Shown here one piece after another: positions 45,289 through 55,467 of a stretch of 64,000 bases of DNA. The stretch covers positions 98,633 through 162,632 of the forward strand of contig JAKCPI010002496.1 in the NCBI GenBank assembly GCA_023213315.1, given 5' to 3'. Under the pieces are notes generated by a model. It was not told where the DNA came from. It ran no database searches and saw nothing but the letters and a program-made list of their open reading frames with translations. The DNA comes from Euborellia annulipes. Its lineage: Eukaryota; Arthropoda; Insecta; Dermaptera; Anisolabididae. Both the position numbers and the translations under genes were made by a program. The stretch's first letter is position 1; the number at the start of each line of letters is the position of its first letter.

Positions 45289-45458
45289 TACAAGAGTAAA
45301 GTGGTCTTTAGAAGATTTCAATTACAAAATGAGAATATATTTTAAAAAGTATCTAAAACATAATTGATTTTTGAATTTTAATCAAAATCGTTGGAGCGAA
45401 TTTTGAGAATATCGAAAAAAACTGAAAAAGTTCATCAGTAAAGTACTAGTACTTTTTG

Positions 45459-45895
45459 AAATTGATGGAATGTGGCTGTGAGATGTCAATTAGTGTGATG
45501 TGGAGGACAGCAGCCAGATAGGTAGCCTCTATTTAATGAAACAGACTCCCTTAAACAAAACGTTTCTGCTAAATTTATTACACCATCTTGAGTTGTTAAA
45601 GAGTCTTATGGGAAAATAGAGTTGTCATATGGGTGTTTTTTCATAAGCGAACATTTGGAAAAATTTTTGCCTATGAATTACAACAATGTAAATATACTAA
45701 AAGTCTGTACGATGTTTCACTGAAGAGACATTTCGAAATTTCTCTTCAGTGAAACATTGTACATATTTTCCCATAAGACTCTTTAACAACTGAAGATGGC
45801 GTAATAAATTTAGCAGAAACGTTTTGTTAAAAGGAGTCTGTTTTATTAAATAGAGGCTACCTATCTGGCTGCTGTCATCCACATCACACTAATTA
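45459..45895. mobile_element. Palindromic hammerhead-like insertion HP-5
   Basis: A 437-bp insertion in the ACTAGTACT box of HEL1, with the 14-bp duplication ACTAGTACTTTTTG (45445-45458) / ACTAGTACTCTTTG (45896-45909). Arms: GACAGCAGCCAGATAGGTAG, TTGTTAAAGAGTCTTATGGG and, at the core, CACTGAAGAGA... mirrored near 45735. Weak hammerhead-like modules lie in both arms; the right one (45790-45823) has CTGAAGA and GAAACGTT but a poor stem II. Confidence 0.75.
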
Positions 45896-45940
45896 ACTAG
45901 TACTCTTTGGCCGATTTTGATTAAATATAGAAGAGAAAGT

Positions 45941-46632
45941 AAATGAATAAAAATAATTTCAAAAAATTTTAATCCAACATTTTGTGATATATCAGAATTC
46001 GAATTGTTTGATCCTCTTTGTGATTTAATTATAATGAAATAAATTATAAAAAAAAAAAAAATTGCTCTATTCTACAGTAGAATATTTTATACTACAAAAA
46101 CTAAAATAAACTCAAATAGATGTATAAATTTTCAATTGACAATCGTTTAGAATAGCAGAAGTAAATGTAAATTTAAAATCCTTTTCTCTCTCCCCCACCT
46201 CCTCCATCCCCCTTTCCGACAACCCCTCCCCGAGTCTAAATTGATGGATCATCTCTCGAAATGAAGGAGGTTGATTTACAATTTAGATTAAAACAAATAG
46301 GATTGAAATGTTCAATCTATTACGCTCTGGTGAGATGCGAAATAGGGGGGATAGATAGATTCTTGTAAATCCTTTGCCCCCCCCCCCCCCAGCGCCTCCG
46401 TTAAGCAATCAAATACGCTCAATCAATCCACCACTAGCAACGACCAAGCAAACCTCTTTGCTTCTCATTTCAATAGAAGCTCTTTTCAAAGTCAAACTCT
46501 CCTGCCTCTCGATTCTAAACCCTTTTAAAGGGAGTTCTATTTCTTCTTAATATGGAAACAAACAGTGGGCTGATACTAATAAAATCAGGTAGTATGACTA
46601 AACACTCAACAATAAATTCACAAAAAAAATCG
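45941..46632. other. Non-coding stretch
   Basis: Less AT-rich from 46190 to 46510, with a poly-C run at about 46378-46390. No gene recognised. Confidence 0.45.
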
Positions 46633-46988
46633 AAAAAATATTCAATGAAGAATAGAAATGGCTGTGATGATGGTTGACTAAGGAGCTCAATGAGGAAGGC
46701 AGCCAGCAGAAATAAAAACTTTGATATTATTTCATGGATTTTCGGGAGCGCGTCGCTCCCACCTTCAGGACCTATGGCCATCAAATATTTATTAAAATAG
46801 TAATAGAAAAAATTACAATTATGTTATATACAAAATGTAGTTATCAAATGCTTACGAAATAATTGTCGCAAATGAGAACATTATAATGTATACACAACAA
46901 ATAATTTATTTAAGGTTCAGGAAATCTCAAATGAGCAACGCAGCTAGTCGTTTTTTCAATTTTTATTTTAGTGGAAACCGCCAGGGCC

Positions 46989-47020
46989 AACGTTTCGGTC
47001 GCATATAGGACCATCATCAG
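46989..47020 (-). ncRNA. Hammerhead-like module, inner left, HP-6
   Basis: CTGATGA (the canonical box), spare T, stem GGTC/GACC around CTATATGC, then GAAACGTT. It mirrors the module at 47311. Confidence 0.55.
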
Positions 47021-47310
47021 GGCTGATTCCATGTTCAATCTCTCCATCACATAATATTCCACTTGAAGGTGTTAGATGCGCGCTCTTCTTGAATTAGATT
47101 CAATTGAGGTGTATAGCTGATAATATGATTTATTTAAGGTTCAAAAATTGAAAAAACGACTAGCTGCGTTGCTCATTTGAGATTTCCTGCACCTTAAATA
47201 AATCATATTATCAGCTATACACATCAATTAAATCTAATTCAAGAAGAGCGCTCATCTAACACCTTCAAGTGGAATATTATGTGATGGAGAGAATGAACAT
47301 AGAATCAGCC

Positions 47311-47342
47311 CTGATGATGGTCCTATATGCGACCGAAACGTT
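47311..47342 (+). ncRNA. Hammerhead-like module, inner right, HP-6
   Basis: CTGATGA, spare T, stem GGTC/GACC, GAAACGTT. Stem I has three adjacent pairs (GCC/GGC). Confidence 0.55.
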
Positions 47343-47561
47343 GGCCCTGGCACTTTGCATTTAAATAAAAATTGAAAAAACAACTAGCTGCGTTGCTCAT
47401 TGGAGATTTCCTGAACCTTAAATAAATTATTTGTTGTGTATACATTATAATGTTCTCATTTGCGACAATTATTTCGTAAGCATTTGATAACTACATTTTG
47501 TATATAACATAATTGTAATTTTTTCTAATACTATTTTAATAAATATTTGATGGCATAGGTC

Positions 47562-47594
47562 CTGAAGATGGGAGCGACGCGCTCCCGAAATATC
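47562..47594 (+). ncRNA. Hammerhead-like module with ATAT stem III, HP-6
   Basis: CTGAAGA, spare T, strong stem II GGGAGC/GCTCCC with loop GACGC, then GAAATATC. The usual ACGT of stem III is replaced by ATAT, which keeps it self-complementary. The mirror copy at 46735-46766 has changed CTGAAGA to CTGAAGG and looks dead. Confidence 0.5.
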
Positions 47595-47668
47595 GATGAA
47601 ATAATATCAAAGTTTTTATTTCTGCTGGCTGCCTTCCTTATTGAACTCCTTAGTCAAAAAAATATTCA

Positions 47669-47934
47669 TTATAAATAAAAATTAAATTAAAACTAAAAAC
47701 ACGAGGTGTTATGTTTCAATATATTTTTTTTATTGATATATACACTTGATATATTTGGTGTGTCATCTACAGAAGGAATACAAATACTCCCCCCCCCCCC
47801 TCGTTAAGTCTAAATGGCCTAAAATGCGAGGAAAAGACAAAAAATGTCGTATTCATAGTCATCATAGTGATGAAATACATTAAATACATTTCAAGTGTTT
47901 ATTTTTAATTATTTCGTATATTACAATGAAAATT
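47669..47934. other. Non-coding stretch
   Basis: AT-rich with a poly-C run near 47789-47800. Confidence 0.4.
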
Positions 47935-48075
47935 ATCCAGGCACATTTTATTTACACGATTTGGTCTCTAAATAATTTAAATATTTATCCGATTGCCTGG
48001 TTCGAACCCACTACCCTTGGCTTTTAGGTTATGAATATTGACATTCGTCAAAATATCTAGCCTCTTGACCACGGG
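47935..48075 (-). mobile_element. SINE, family with TGTCAATATT spacer
   Basis: Minus strand: CCCGTGGTCAAGAGGCTAGA (A box), TGTCAATATTCATAACC, GTGGGTTCGAACCAGGCAAT (B box GGTTCGAACC), ending AAATGTGCCTGG. Confidence 0.6.
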
Positions 48076-48452
48076 AAGAAGGGGGAAGGGAGGGGGGGGA
48101 TATAAATATTATTTGAAAGATTTTGTATACAGTAATTTATTATTTAGTGGTACTGGTCGATTAGAAAATCAGAATGAATGATATTTTTTAAAATTAATCT
48201 TTAGATATTTTAATCTTTTTTTTTTTTAGATTTATTTATGTTTTTTCTTTCAAGGATTTAATAAGTAAATCCTCTTTTTCTCCCGAGATTTGATGCATAT
48301 ATTTTCTTTCCTGCCCCCAAGGCAGGCGGCTTGCTAATCATGGCCTTCTGGGCATTAATTACATCCAAAGGTAAAGAAGCACTTAATGAAATTGGTAGGG
48401 AAAAGGGTAGGTAGGCTCACGTGATTAGAAGGAGGTGGTGACCCCACCCAGA

Positions 48453-48455
<3 letters not shown>

Positions 48456-48482
<27 letters not shown>
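48456..48482. repeat. (GA)n microsatellite
   Basis: About 13 GA units. A second tract of about 14 units lies at 55715-55742. Confidence 0.9.
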
Positions 48483-48487
<5 letters not shown>

Positions 48488-48707
48488 AAACGATTGAATT
48501 AGCAAAAGCAGAAGAAGGTGTATTATCGGTTTCTCTGCGAAACCAACAAACAACTTCCCAGGCTGGCATTTTGCCAATCAAGAGAAATAAAAAAAATTCT
48601 GATATAACCAAACCACTTTAGTAATTATTATCAGCAATAAATAGTCTTTCAGTCAATCACAATTTTAGTTCATTTATTTTATTTTAAATGTTAGGCTATT
48701 AATTTTT

Positions 48708-48866
48708 ACTTTCTCTTGCATATATACTATATATAGAGAGAGAAAGTATTGCATTCATGTAAAAAATTCGATGTTTTGAGGTCTCTTGAGTACTAAAAAG
48801 TGGGGCTCGCAAAATGGTGTGTCTGTGTTCAAAATAAGGTAAGATTGAAATTTTATTTAACAGGAT
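48708..48866 (+). mobile_element. HEL1 5' fragment
   Basis: Start ACTTTCTCTTGCATATATAC with palindrome, then TTTTGAGGTCTCTTGAGTAC and AGATTGAAATTTTATTTAAC. The rest is missing. Confidence 0.75.
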
Positions 48867-48910
48867 TGTATGTAAGTTTTTTTGTTTGTGGACCAAGCGC
48901 GCTATGGCTC

Positions 48911-49198
48911 CAAGGGCGGATACAAGCGGGGGGGGTGTAAAGGGGATAATTACCCCCCCCCCCCCCGAGATTCGAAAAAAATACCTTTTTTTCGCAAAAA
49001 AATTTATTTTTAATGTAAAATTTTTAAAATTAATACTTAAAAATTTGATGTGTATTTATATTCTGGCAAACAAGTACAGAATGCGCTTTTAAATTACCGA
49101 AATTAAAAAAAAATAGTGTGCTGTGCGACGAGTCACACCAGATTACCCCCCCCCCGAGAAACACCTCTGGATCCCAAGGTTATCTGGATCCGCCCTTG
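48911..49198. mobile_element. hAT-like MITE containing a HEL1 end
   Basis: The inverted ends are CAAGGGCGGATACAAGC and CAAGGGCGGATCCAGATAAC. The perfect 8-bp duplication TATGGCTC is at 48903-48910 and 49199-49206. The interior holds GTGTGCTGTGCGACGAGTCA followed by CACCAGATT, the HEL1 terminal sequence, joined to unrelated DNA. A related body lies at 58408-58645. Confidence 0.8.
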
Positions 49199-49683
49199 TA
49201 TGGCTCCCGGGAAACTAACCAAAGATCTCTTGACTTTCAGGGCATCGGTGTGCCGAGATCGAGATTTACGGGTACATAAATTTATTACAATTTAATTATG
49301 TTTTTTAATTTTCTGGGGAAAACAAAAAAAAAAAACAGAAATTTCAAGTTATGCTGCTACTCTTGCAGCAAATTCGCACGTGTATGTGAGTGGTAGAGAG
49401 CTCTAGTTGGGAAAGGGGCGTGGCCTTCGGCTGTGTAATTGGACGACCCCTTCTGGTTGCCTACTTGCAGGCGTTCCTATTTAAAAGCTTTTTAAATGGA
49501 GAAATAAATAAAAGGAAGCTCAAGTATTTGAATGAATAGATCTTTCTTTTATATGTATCGATCAAAACAACATGAAACTTATTTCATAGGATAAATAAAT
49601 AGTTATCAATTTAAGCAATAGGTGGCAAAAAAAAAGTTTTTGAAATAACATTTAAGATATTCAATTAAACAAAGTGAAAAAAA
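49199..49683. other. Non-coding stretch
   Basis: Less AT-rich at 49370-49480, nothing recognised. Confidence 0.45.
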
Positions 49684-51344
49684 TCTGGTGTGACTGGCGC
49701 ACAGTACACACAACTTTCTCTTACCTTCGGTAATCGAAAGTTGTGTTCTGTGCTTGTCACACCAGATTTTTTGTGTCGACATGTATTTAGTTTCCGACCA
49801 TAGGGTACGATTGAATTCAAGATGTAAAATTTATAAGTATGGGAAAATATTTATATTTTGTTTCCATGGCAACCATTTCTCCTATCTTTCCTATGAAATA
49901 CAAGAGTAAAGTGTGCTTCAAACAATTTTGAGAGCAAAACTGAGAATATACATTTGAAAGAGCATCTAAAAAATAATTGATTTTTGAATTAAAAAAAAAA
50001 TCGTTGGAGCAAATTTTGAGAAAATCGAAAAAAACTGAAAAAGTGCATCAGTAAAGTACTAGTACTCTTTGGTCGATTTTGTTCAAAAGCTTCGTGTCAC
50101 GTCCCATGGGGGTGCCTAACTTAAATATAAAATTTCAACTTGCTAGCTCTTTTCGTTCTTGAGATATTTTGTTCACAGACAGACAGACAGACCATGTCGC
50201 GAAAACCACTTTTACTTTCTCGTACCCTATATATGAAATATATAGAGAGAGAAAGTATTGCGATCATGTCAAAAATTCGATGTCGAGATTTTGATGGATA
50301 TACATGTTTTGAGGTCCCCTGAGTCCAAAAAAGTGGGTCCCGCAAATTGGTCTGTGTGTGTGTGTGGTGTGTGTGTGGACAGATTTTTAGCATGAAGGAG
50401 TTGAGCTAGCGGATTGAAATTTTATATTTAACTTAGGTACCTTTGAAGAATCTCAAAATAAGCTTTTGAACAAAATCGGCCAAAAAGTACTAGTACTTTA
50501 CTGATGTACTTTTTCAGTTTTTTTCGATTTTCTCAAAATTCCCTCCAAGGATTTTTTTTAAAATTCATAAATGAACTATTTTTTAGATGCTCTTTAAAAT
50601 GTATATTCTCATTTTGCCGTTGAAATCTTCTGAAGACCACTTTACTCTTGTTCTTCATAGGAAAGATAGAAATGGTTGCCATGGTAACGGAATTTAAATC
50701 TTTTTCTTTTTATTAGATTAAAAATCAATTATTATTTAAATTCCCATTTATTTTATTTTATTTGTGTCTTTAATTGTTTCAAAGAAAACATATATGTCTC
50801 TCTCTCACTTGCAAACATTATCGTCTCTCTCTACTCTTTTTAAATTCCCTTTCCACCTTATCTTCGCATAGGCCTAATGTTAATTTCCTATAGGGATTTG
50901 TATGTTAATTTCGATTCAAAAGGGGGTCCCCTTTAGAACTTTTAGGCATTTAAAATTTTTTTTCCAATTCTTATGAAATTTTGTATTTATTTACGATTCT
51001 ATATTGTGTATAAAATGTCCAAATATGAGATTAAAATTTTGAAAAATAACCATAGTTTATTTGAAGCAGTCAACATTTAAAATGCAAGTTTGAAACTAAG
51101 GTGCTATCGGAAACTAAATATATCTCGACACAAAAAATCTGGTGTGACCAGCACAGTGCCCAACTTTCTCTTACCGAAGGGTAAGAGAAAGTTGTGTGCT
51201 GTGCGCCAGTCACACCAGATTTTTTTGATTCAGGGGACCTCAAAACGTGTATATCCATCAAAATCTCGACATCGAATTTTTGACATGAAACCAATACTTT
51301 CTCTCTCTATTTATATTAACATATATATAGAGGTAAGAGAAAGT
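49684..51344 (-). mobile_element. HEL1 element, host of a second nested HEL1
   Basis: Hairpin end at 49684, start (GGTAAGAGAAAGT) at 51344. As in the 9.4 kb case it is split inside GAAAACCACTTTTTTGGATT by another HEL1 (50214-51219) in the opposite orientation. Removing that insertion restores a full-length copy. Confidence 0.85.
50214..51219 (+). mobile_element. HEL1 element nested in HEL1, with extra insertion
   Basis: Start ACTTTCTCGTACCC, a GTGTGTGTGTGTGGTG microsatellite, AAAGTACTAGTACTTTACTG, GTTGCCATGGTAAC, then about 400 bp of other sequence (roughly 50700-51090, including repeat R4 at about 50905-51045), then ATCGGAAACTAAATATATCT and the end hairpin. Flanked by four T and seven T. 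Confidence 0.8.
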
Positions 51345-51351
51345 AAAAAGA

Positions 51352-51663
51352 ATAGCAGCTAGAAAATATTTCATTTATTATTACTATATAGAGCTCTCCA
51401 CCACTCCACCCTCTATTAACTCCTATGCTGACGTTCCGGTCTTGGTCAAGGCCATCTTCAGAGTTTGCGGGCTGTCAATATAGGCATACAATTAAATATT
51501 CAATATTAATTCAATATTGACCAGAACGAACGTCAGCATAAGAGTTTTTTTTTTTTTAATTTTTTTATTTCTCCCTCTAGCCAGAGGCCATAGGGGTAAA
51601 GCTTTACAAGCATAGGAGTTAATAATAAATGAAATATTATCTAGCTGCTATTCTTTTCTTCAC
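51352..51663. repeat. Palindromic hammerhead-like insertion HP-7
   Basis: Outer arms AAAAGAATAGCAGCTAGAAA and inverse, inner arms TTAACTCCTATGCTGACGTT and inverse. GCGGGCTGTCAATATAGGCA ties it to HP-2. A SINE tail fragment with AGCATAAGAGTT/AGCATAGGAGTT duplication lies at about 51547-51610 inside it. It starts directly beyond a HEL1 end. Confidence 0.65.
51430..51461 (-). ncRNA. Hammerhead-like module with core mutation, HP-7
   Basis: CTGAAGA, spare T, stem GGCCTT/AAGACC, then GGAACGTC: the GAAA box has one substitution. Likely inactive. Confidence 0.4.
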
Positions 51664-52635
51664 ACATCAATGATTATCAGCTGAAAAATCTTGATACGTA
51701 TTTTATTTTATTTATTTATTTTTGCAAATATGGCAAAATTTAATTCCCAAATGTCACCCTTTGTATAGAACAAATGAACTATTTGAAAAAAAAAAAAAAT
51801 AAGATCAATTCATTCAAATTCATCTGATGTGACGGACTTTTTTTCTAGTTTGTGGCGCGATTAAGGGTAGCTGAAGAAAGTGAGAAGAATGGGGCGGGGT
51901 GGGGGGGGGGGATGCTCCAAAGAGAGCTAGAAATTCCACTTGACGAATGCTTTTCTCCTTCTCTTTCTCTTATAGCTTATAGGCGGCATAGACTGCACAT
52001 CTTTTCATCCCCATTAATAAAACCGCCAACGACTAGACAAAGAGACTCCATCCACGCATCCACGAAATACAATCCTCTTCTAATTAACGACCGAATAGTA
52101 ATTAATTAATAACACGTCAGAGAACAAGCCTTTCTATTATAGAAAGGAGACTTAATTTATATCCTTTTGAATATATATATTCAGCAATTGCAAAAAATTT
52201 ATTTTATTTATTTAGAAGACAGACATCCCAGGACTGGGTTTTTCGAGCTTTTCTTAAGGTTAAAATAAATATTCATCGAACTCGCGTTCAGTAGCTTTAA
52301 GACTGTCAATATCTATATTTGTAAACACTTCTCGACTTCAGAGGGGGCACTGCTCTTAAGTTGTTTATATAAAAGTATAATAAAATAAATAAATATTTTA
52401 TTTTTAAATTGTATTGGAGACTCTCAACCGGTATCAACAGTTTCGACTCTTTGACAACAGGTATCAACAGTTTCGGCTCTTTGTCAAACTGTATGAAACA
52501 GGCTGACAGTCGCCAATAAAATCTAAAAATATAATTTTTTTTATAAAAAAAAGTCATTTCGGCTTCAGAGGCCATTTGACTTTTATAAATGTATTTATTA
52601 TTTATGTTATACAGTATCGATGGCTTCCGGCGGGT
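51664..52635. other. Non-coding stretch with 2-copy tandem
   Basis: 52431-52490 is a 30-bp unit twice (GTATCAACAGTTTCGRCTCT core). A poly-G patch lies at about 51899-51910. No gene recognised. Confidence 0.5.
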
Positions 52636-52757
52636 GTTCAATGGTCTTGTTTTTCGAGGACCACCAATCCCGATTTTCAGTACCACTTGGCGTTGCTTAA
52701 CAACATTGATCTTGGTGGCTGTTATTCTATCTTCTTGCCATGCCCGCCGGTAGGAGT
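52636..52757 (+). repeat. Dispersed repeat R3, copy 2
   Basis: CTTGGCGTTGCTTAACAACA and GATCTTGGTGGCTGTTATTC match the 10.5 kb copy inverted. It ends GCCCGCCGGTAGG. Confidence 0.5.
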
Positions 52758-52803
52758 ATAATCTAATAAAGAAGGATAGAAAATAACTGCATTGAGGTGA
52801 ATA

Positions 52804-53004
52804 CCCGAGTAAAAATGATTAAAAATGATCGAGGGATCCACACGCCCGCAGCAGGTCTGCATAGTGAATCTTTAGGGACACACAGGGATATACACACTCA
52901 CACCAGGGACACACATTTTTCTTCTGGTCACTTTCGATCTACTGTGTGTGTCCCTGGTACGGGCGTGTGTATCCCTCGATCATTTTTAATCATTTTTACT
53001 CTGG
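52804..53004. mobile_element. MITE with TA target
   Basis: The ends are CCCGAGTAAAAATGATTAAA and inverted CCAGAGTAAAAATGATTAAA, continuing AATGATCGAGGGATMCACAC (about 45 bp). TA is on both sides. The middle has TCCCTGGT/ACCAGGGA-type internal repeats. No frame of significance. Confidence 0.75.
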
Positions 53005-53006
53005 TA

Positions 53007-53769
53007 AAATTTTGTTAATAATTCAAATTTTTGAAATTATTAAAAACTTTATTCTCCCCAGTTATTTCCAATTCCTTCTCTCTTAGATTTTACTCCATGG
53101 GTCAAAACTCCGAATGATAAAATTAATAATTGTAATAGGAAAAAGAAGAGCATCCACCGATTGAATTTAACGAGAACGAGAGTATTTCATTCATTTTCCA
53201 AATTTATCGCCCTAGCCTCTTTTCTCTTGCGTGTTCTATCCATTTCCATATCTCTCTCTCTCTCTCTTTTTCGTACACGTTCCTTCCTTCGTTTCATTCC
53301 CTCTTTCTCCTTCACATGAATTTATCGCCATGTCGTCGTCTTGAGGCCAGGGAAAAGAGAGAGAGAGAGAGAAATTAAATATATTATTGATTTCTTTCCG
53401 AAATTATTTATAAGAAAATAAAAAAAAATTGTAGAAAATTTAAAAGAGAAAAAAATAACTCATAAATTTCTCTTCTAAAAAACGAAATTAAAAGAAAATT
53501 ATCCTCCATCTCTTTAAACAAACAAAAAAGAAAAAAAAAAGACGAGGATGCTTTAAACAACAAACAAAAAACTCCATTACAACATTATAATTACATTTAA
53601 AGAAAAAGAAAAAAATAAATGAGATAATATTGTTAATTTTACAAATTGAAGATAGTAAAGCAAGATATTGTTTTGTTTTATTATCCCTGCCCTCCCAAAA
53701 GGGCGGGTTCCCCCTGGATTTTTCCCCCCCCCAAAAATTTAAAATTAATAATTTATTTTTTTTTTTCGG

Positions 53770-53802
<33 letters not shown>

Positions 53803-54629
53803 CCCCCCCTCTCAGGACATTATTAGTAAATATATTAAAGAATAAAAGAAGTTGCTTTTATGAAAATTTAGGGGAAATCAGAATCCGGGACAAATTGGGT
53901 TGTTTTCTAGAAGATGCTCTCGGTTAAAGGGGAAATGCATTTGCATAAGGTATTTCAGAGCACTAGAAAAAGGGAAAGATTTGTTAAGATTGATGGGTGG
54001 CCTCGAGGAACCGGCGTGTGTAACGCCCTTCGGTTGCTCTCAATACAGTATAATAAATAAATGTATCTATTATTCCAGTGAATAACTGGTTAAGTCGATT
54101 TTGTTTATTTTTTTATGGCACAAATTTTAAAGTTTACATTAACCTCCAAAAACGCACACCTTAATAGCTATGTTTATAGCCTGCCCCTGACTTGGCCACT
54201 TATGTACAAAGAAGAATACACCTCCCCTGCTTCTGTTAACCACTTTTGGATAAAAATCGACTTAAATACTTATTCTCTGAGATGAAAGGTATATTTTATA
54301 ATATTCAATAAACCCCTAAAGAGCCTCAGTAGTCGAGAGAAAAAAAAAACATGTATGAAATATTCAAAAGGAAAATTAATACAAGTTCTGGAAAAGCATC
54401 TAAGCAAAAAATAGGTCTTCAACTTTTTTGACTCATTTTGATGGATTATAGACATGAAGTGTCAAATTTATTGAACGAGTCGTTATTTTGGTCAATTATG
54501 AAGAAATATTCTGGCTAATTCGGATAGGCTTTATTTCTCCAGCAAATTACAAAAATAATAATATGGAGTTCTATATAAATCAGTGAAACTCCCAAGTGTC
54601 TAATTCTAATTACGAGTTTAACATCCCCT
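53007..54629. other. Non-coding stretch
   Basis: (CT)n near 53250-53268, (GA)n near 53357-53370, poly-T near 53771-53800. No exon or domain recognised. Confidence 0.45.
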
Positions 54630-55129
54630 TCTCTCCGTGGCCGACAAGTTAAAGATAGCGACAAATGTCAATATTGATAACCTTAAAAGTCAAGGGACTG
54701 GGTTCAGATCCCAGGCAGTCCGATGAATATTTATTTAAATCAGTCCGGGCCGGGGAAAATTCTCAAAAACGAGTATTTGAAATACAAAATACTTAGAACT
54801 CAGGGATTTGAAATACAAAATAGTTTAAATAATTAAAATACAATTTTTATAAGTAGCCTGTCACCAGTAAATTCTTGGAACTATTTCACACCTATAACAA
54901 GTTAAAATTAAAAAAAAAAAGTTTAATTATTGAACCTGGTAAAATACTCTGATCTAACTATTTGAAATACAAAATTACAAATGTAGGCCTGTTTTAAATT
55001 CAGTTATTGAAATAGTGCCTGGCTCTGTTATGGGATAAATAAATGTGCCTGGATAATTGGTATCGTAAATAAAATATGTAGACTATAGTTTAAAGTTAAA
55101 TGGCCTCAGATGCCGAAAATACTAAAAAA
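54630..55129 (+). mobile_element. SINE with internal insertion or expansion
   Basis: Head CTCCGTGGCCGACAAGTTAA, TGTCAATATTGATAACCTTA, B box GGGTTCAGATCCC, CCAGGCAGTCCGATGAATAT. The tail at 55070-55129 has ATGGCCTCAGATGCCGAAAA and poly-A. About 250 bp between are not typical of other copies. Confidence 0.5.
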
Positions 55130-55219
55130 ATTTACGAGTTTAAGGAAATAAACACTGCGTGGAATCAAAACTGGACTAAACTTTATATCAATGTTCTCGA
55201 GAGGCAAAATTTATCTTTA

Positions 55220-55452
55220 ACTAGGTAGAGCCTTGTTTGAAAAGAATGAAATTTTTTCAATCAATGCTCAAATAGACTGTTCATTAGCCAGTCAATATAT
55301 ATCGTTTAAGATAGCAAGTTTGCGAGATATGTTTGTGCTTAAGATTGGGCAAAATTGCACACCCTGGAGTCGAACCAGGACGTCCACCCGCCGCGAAAGC
55401 GTGGACGTCCTGGTTCGACTCCAGGGGGTGCAATTTTGCCCAATCTTAAGCT
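55220..55452. mobile_element. Palindromic tRNA-like insertion TP-3
   Basis: Flanked by the perfect 15-bp duplication CAAAATTTATCTTTA (55205-55219, 55453-55467). About 50-bp arms (AAGATTGGGCAAAATTGCAC, CTGGAGTCGAACCAGGACGT) meet around GCCGCGAAAGC. The right arm contains a perfect tRNA T-arm, CCTGG-TTCGACT-CCAGG. A 130-bp unpaired lead-in makes it asymmetric. Confidence 0.75.
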
Positions 55453-55467
55453 CAAAATTTATCTTTA

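Larger units (their letters stand above)
44871..45940 (-). mobile_element. HEL1 element carrying two nested insertions
   Basis: The left end has the hairpin (the loop half is flipped compared with other minus copies, possible because the hairpin is palindromic). The remainder is HEL1 down to GAGAAAGT at 45940, with much of the 5' third missing. It is split by a TA-target MITE at 45058-45288 and by palindrome HP-5 at 45459-45895. Confidence 0.75.
46645..47656. mobile_element. 1-kb palindromic hammerhead-like insertion HP-6
   Basis: Flanked by the perfect 12-bp duplication AAAAAATATTCA (46633-46644, 47657-47668). The 1012 bp are almost one inverted repeat centred near 47160, with nested shorter palindromes: GGAGCTCAATGAGGAAGGCA and GCAACGCAGCTAGTCGTTTT recur inverted. 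Four hammerhead-like modules are present (46735-46766 minus, 46989-47020 minus, 47311-47342 plus, 47562-47594 plus). The outer ends carry the CTGGCTGC tail. No reverse transcriptase frame remains. Confidence 0.8.

Noticed and set aside
45697..45882. 61-codon minus frame
   Set aside because: It lies fully within palindrome HP-5 and has no similarity to a known protein.
55375..55430. Possible tRNA gene
   Set aside because: A perfect T-arm is present, but the sequence is inverted on itself and D-arm and anticodon arm are missing.
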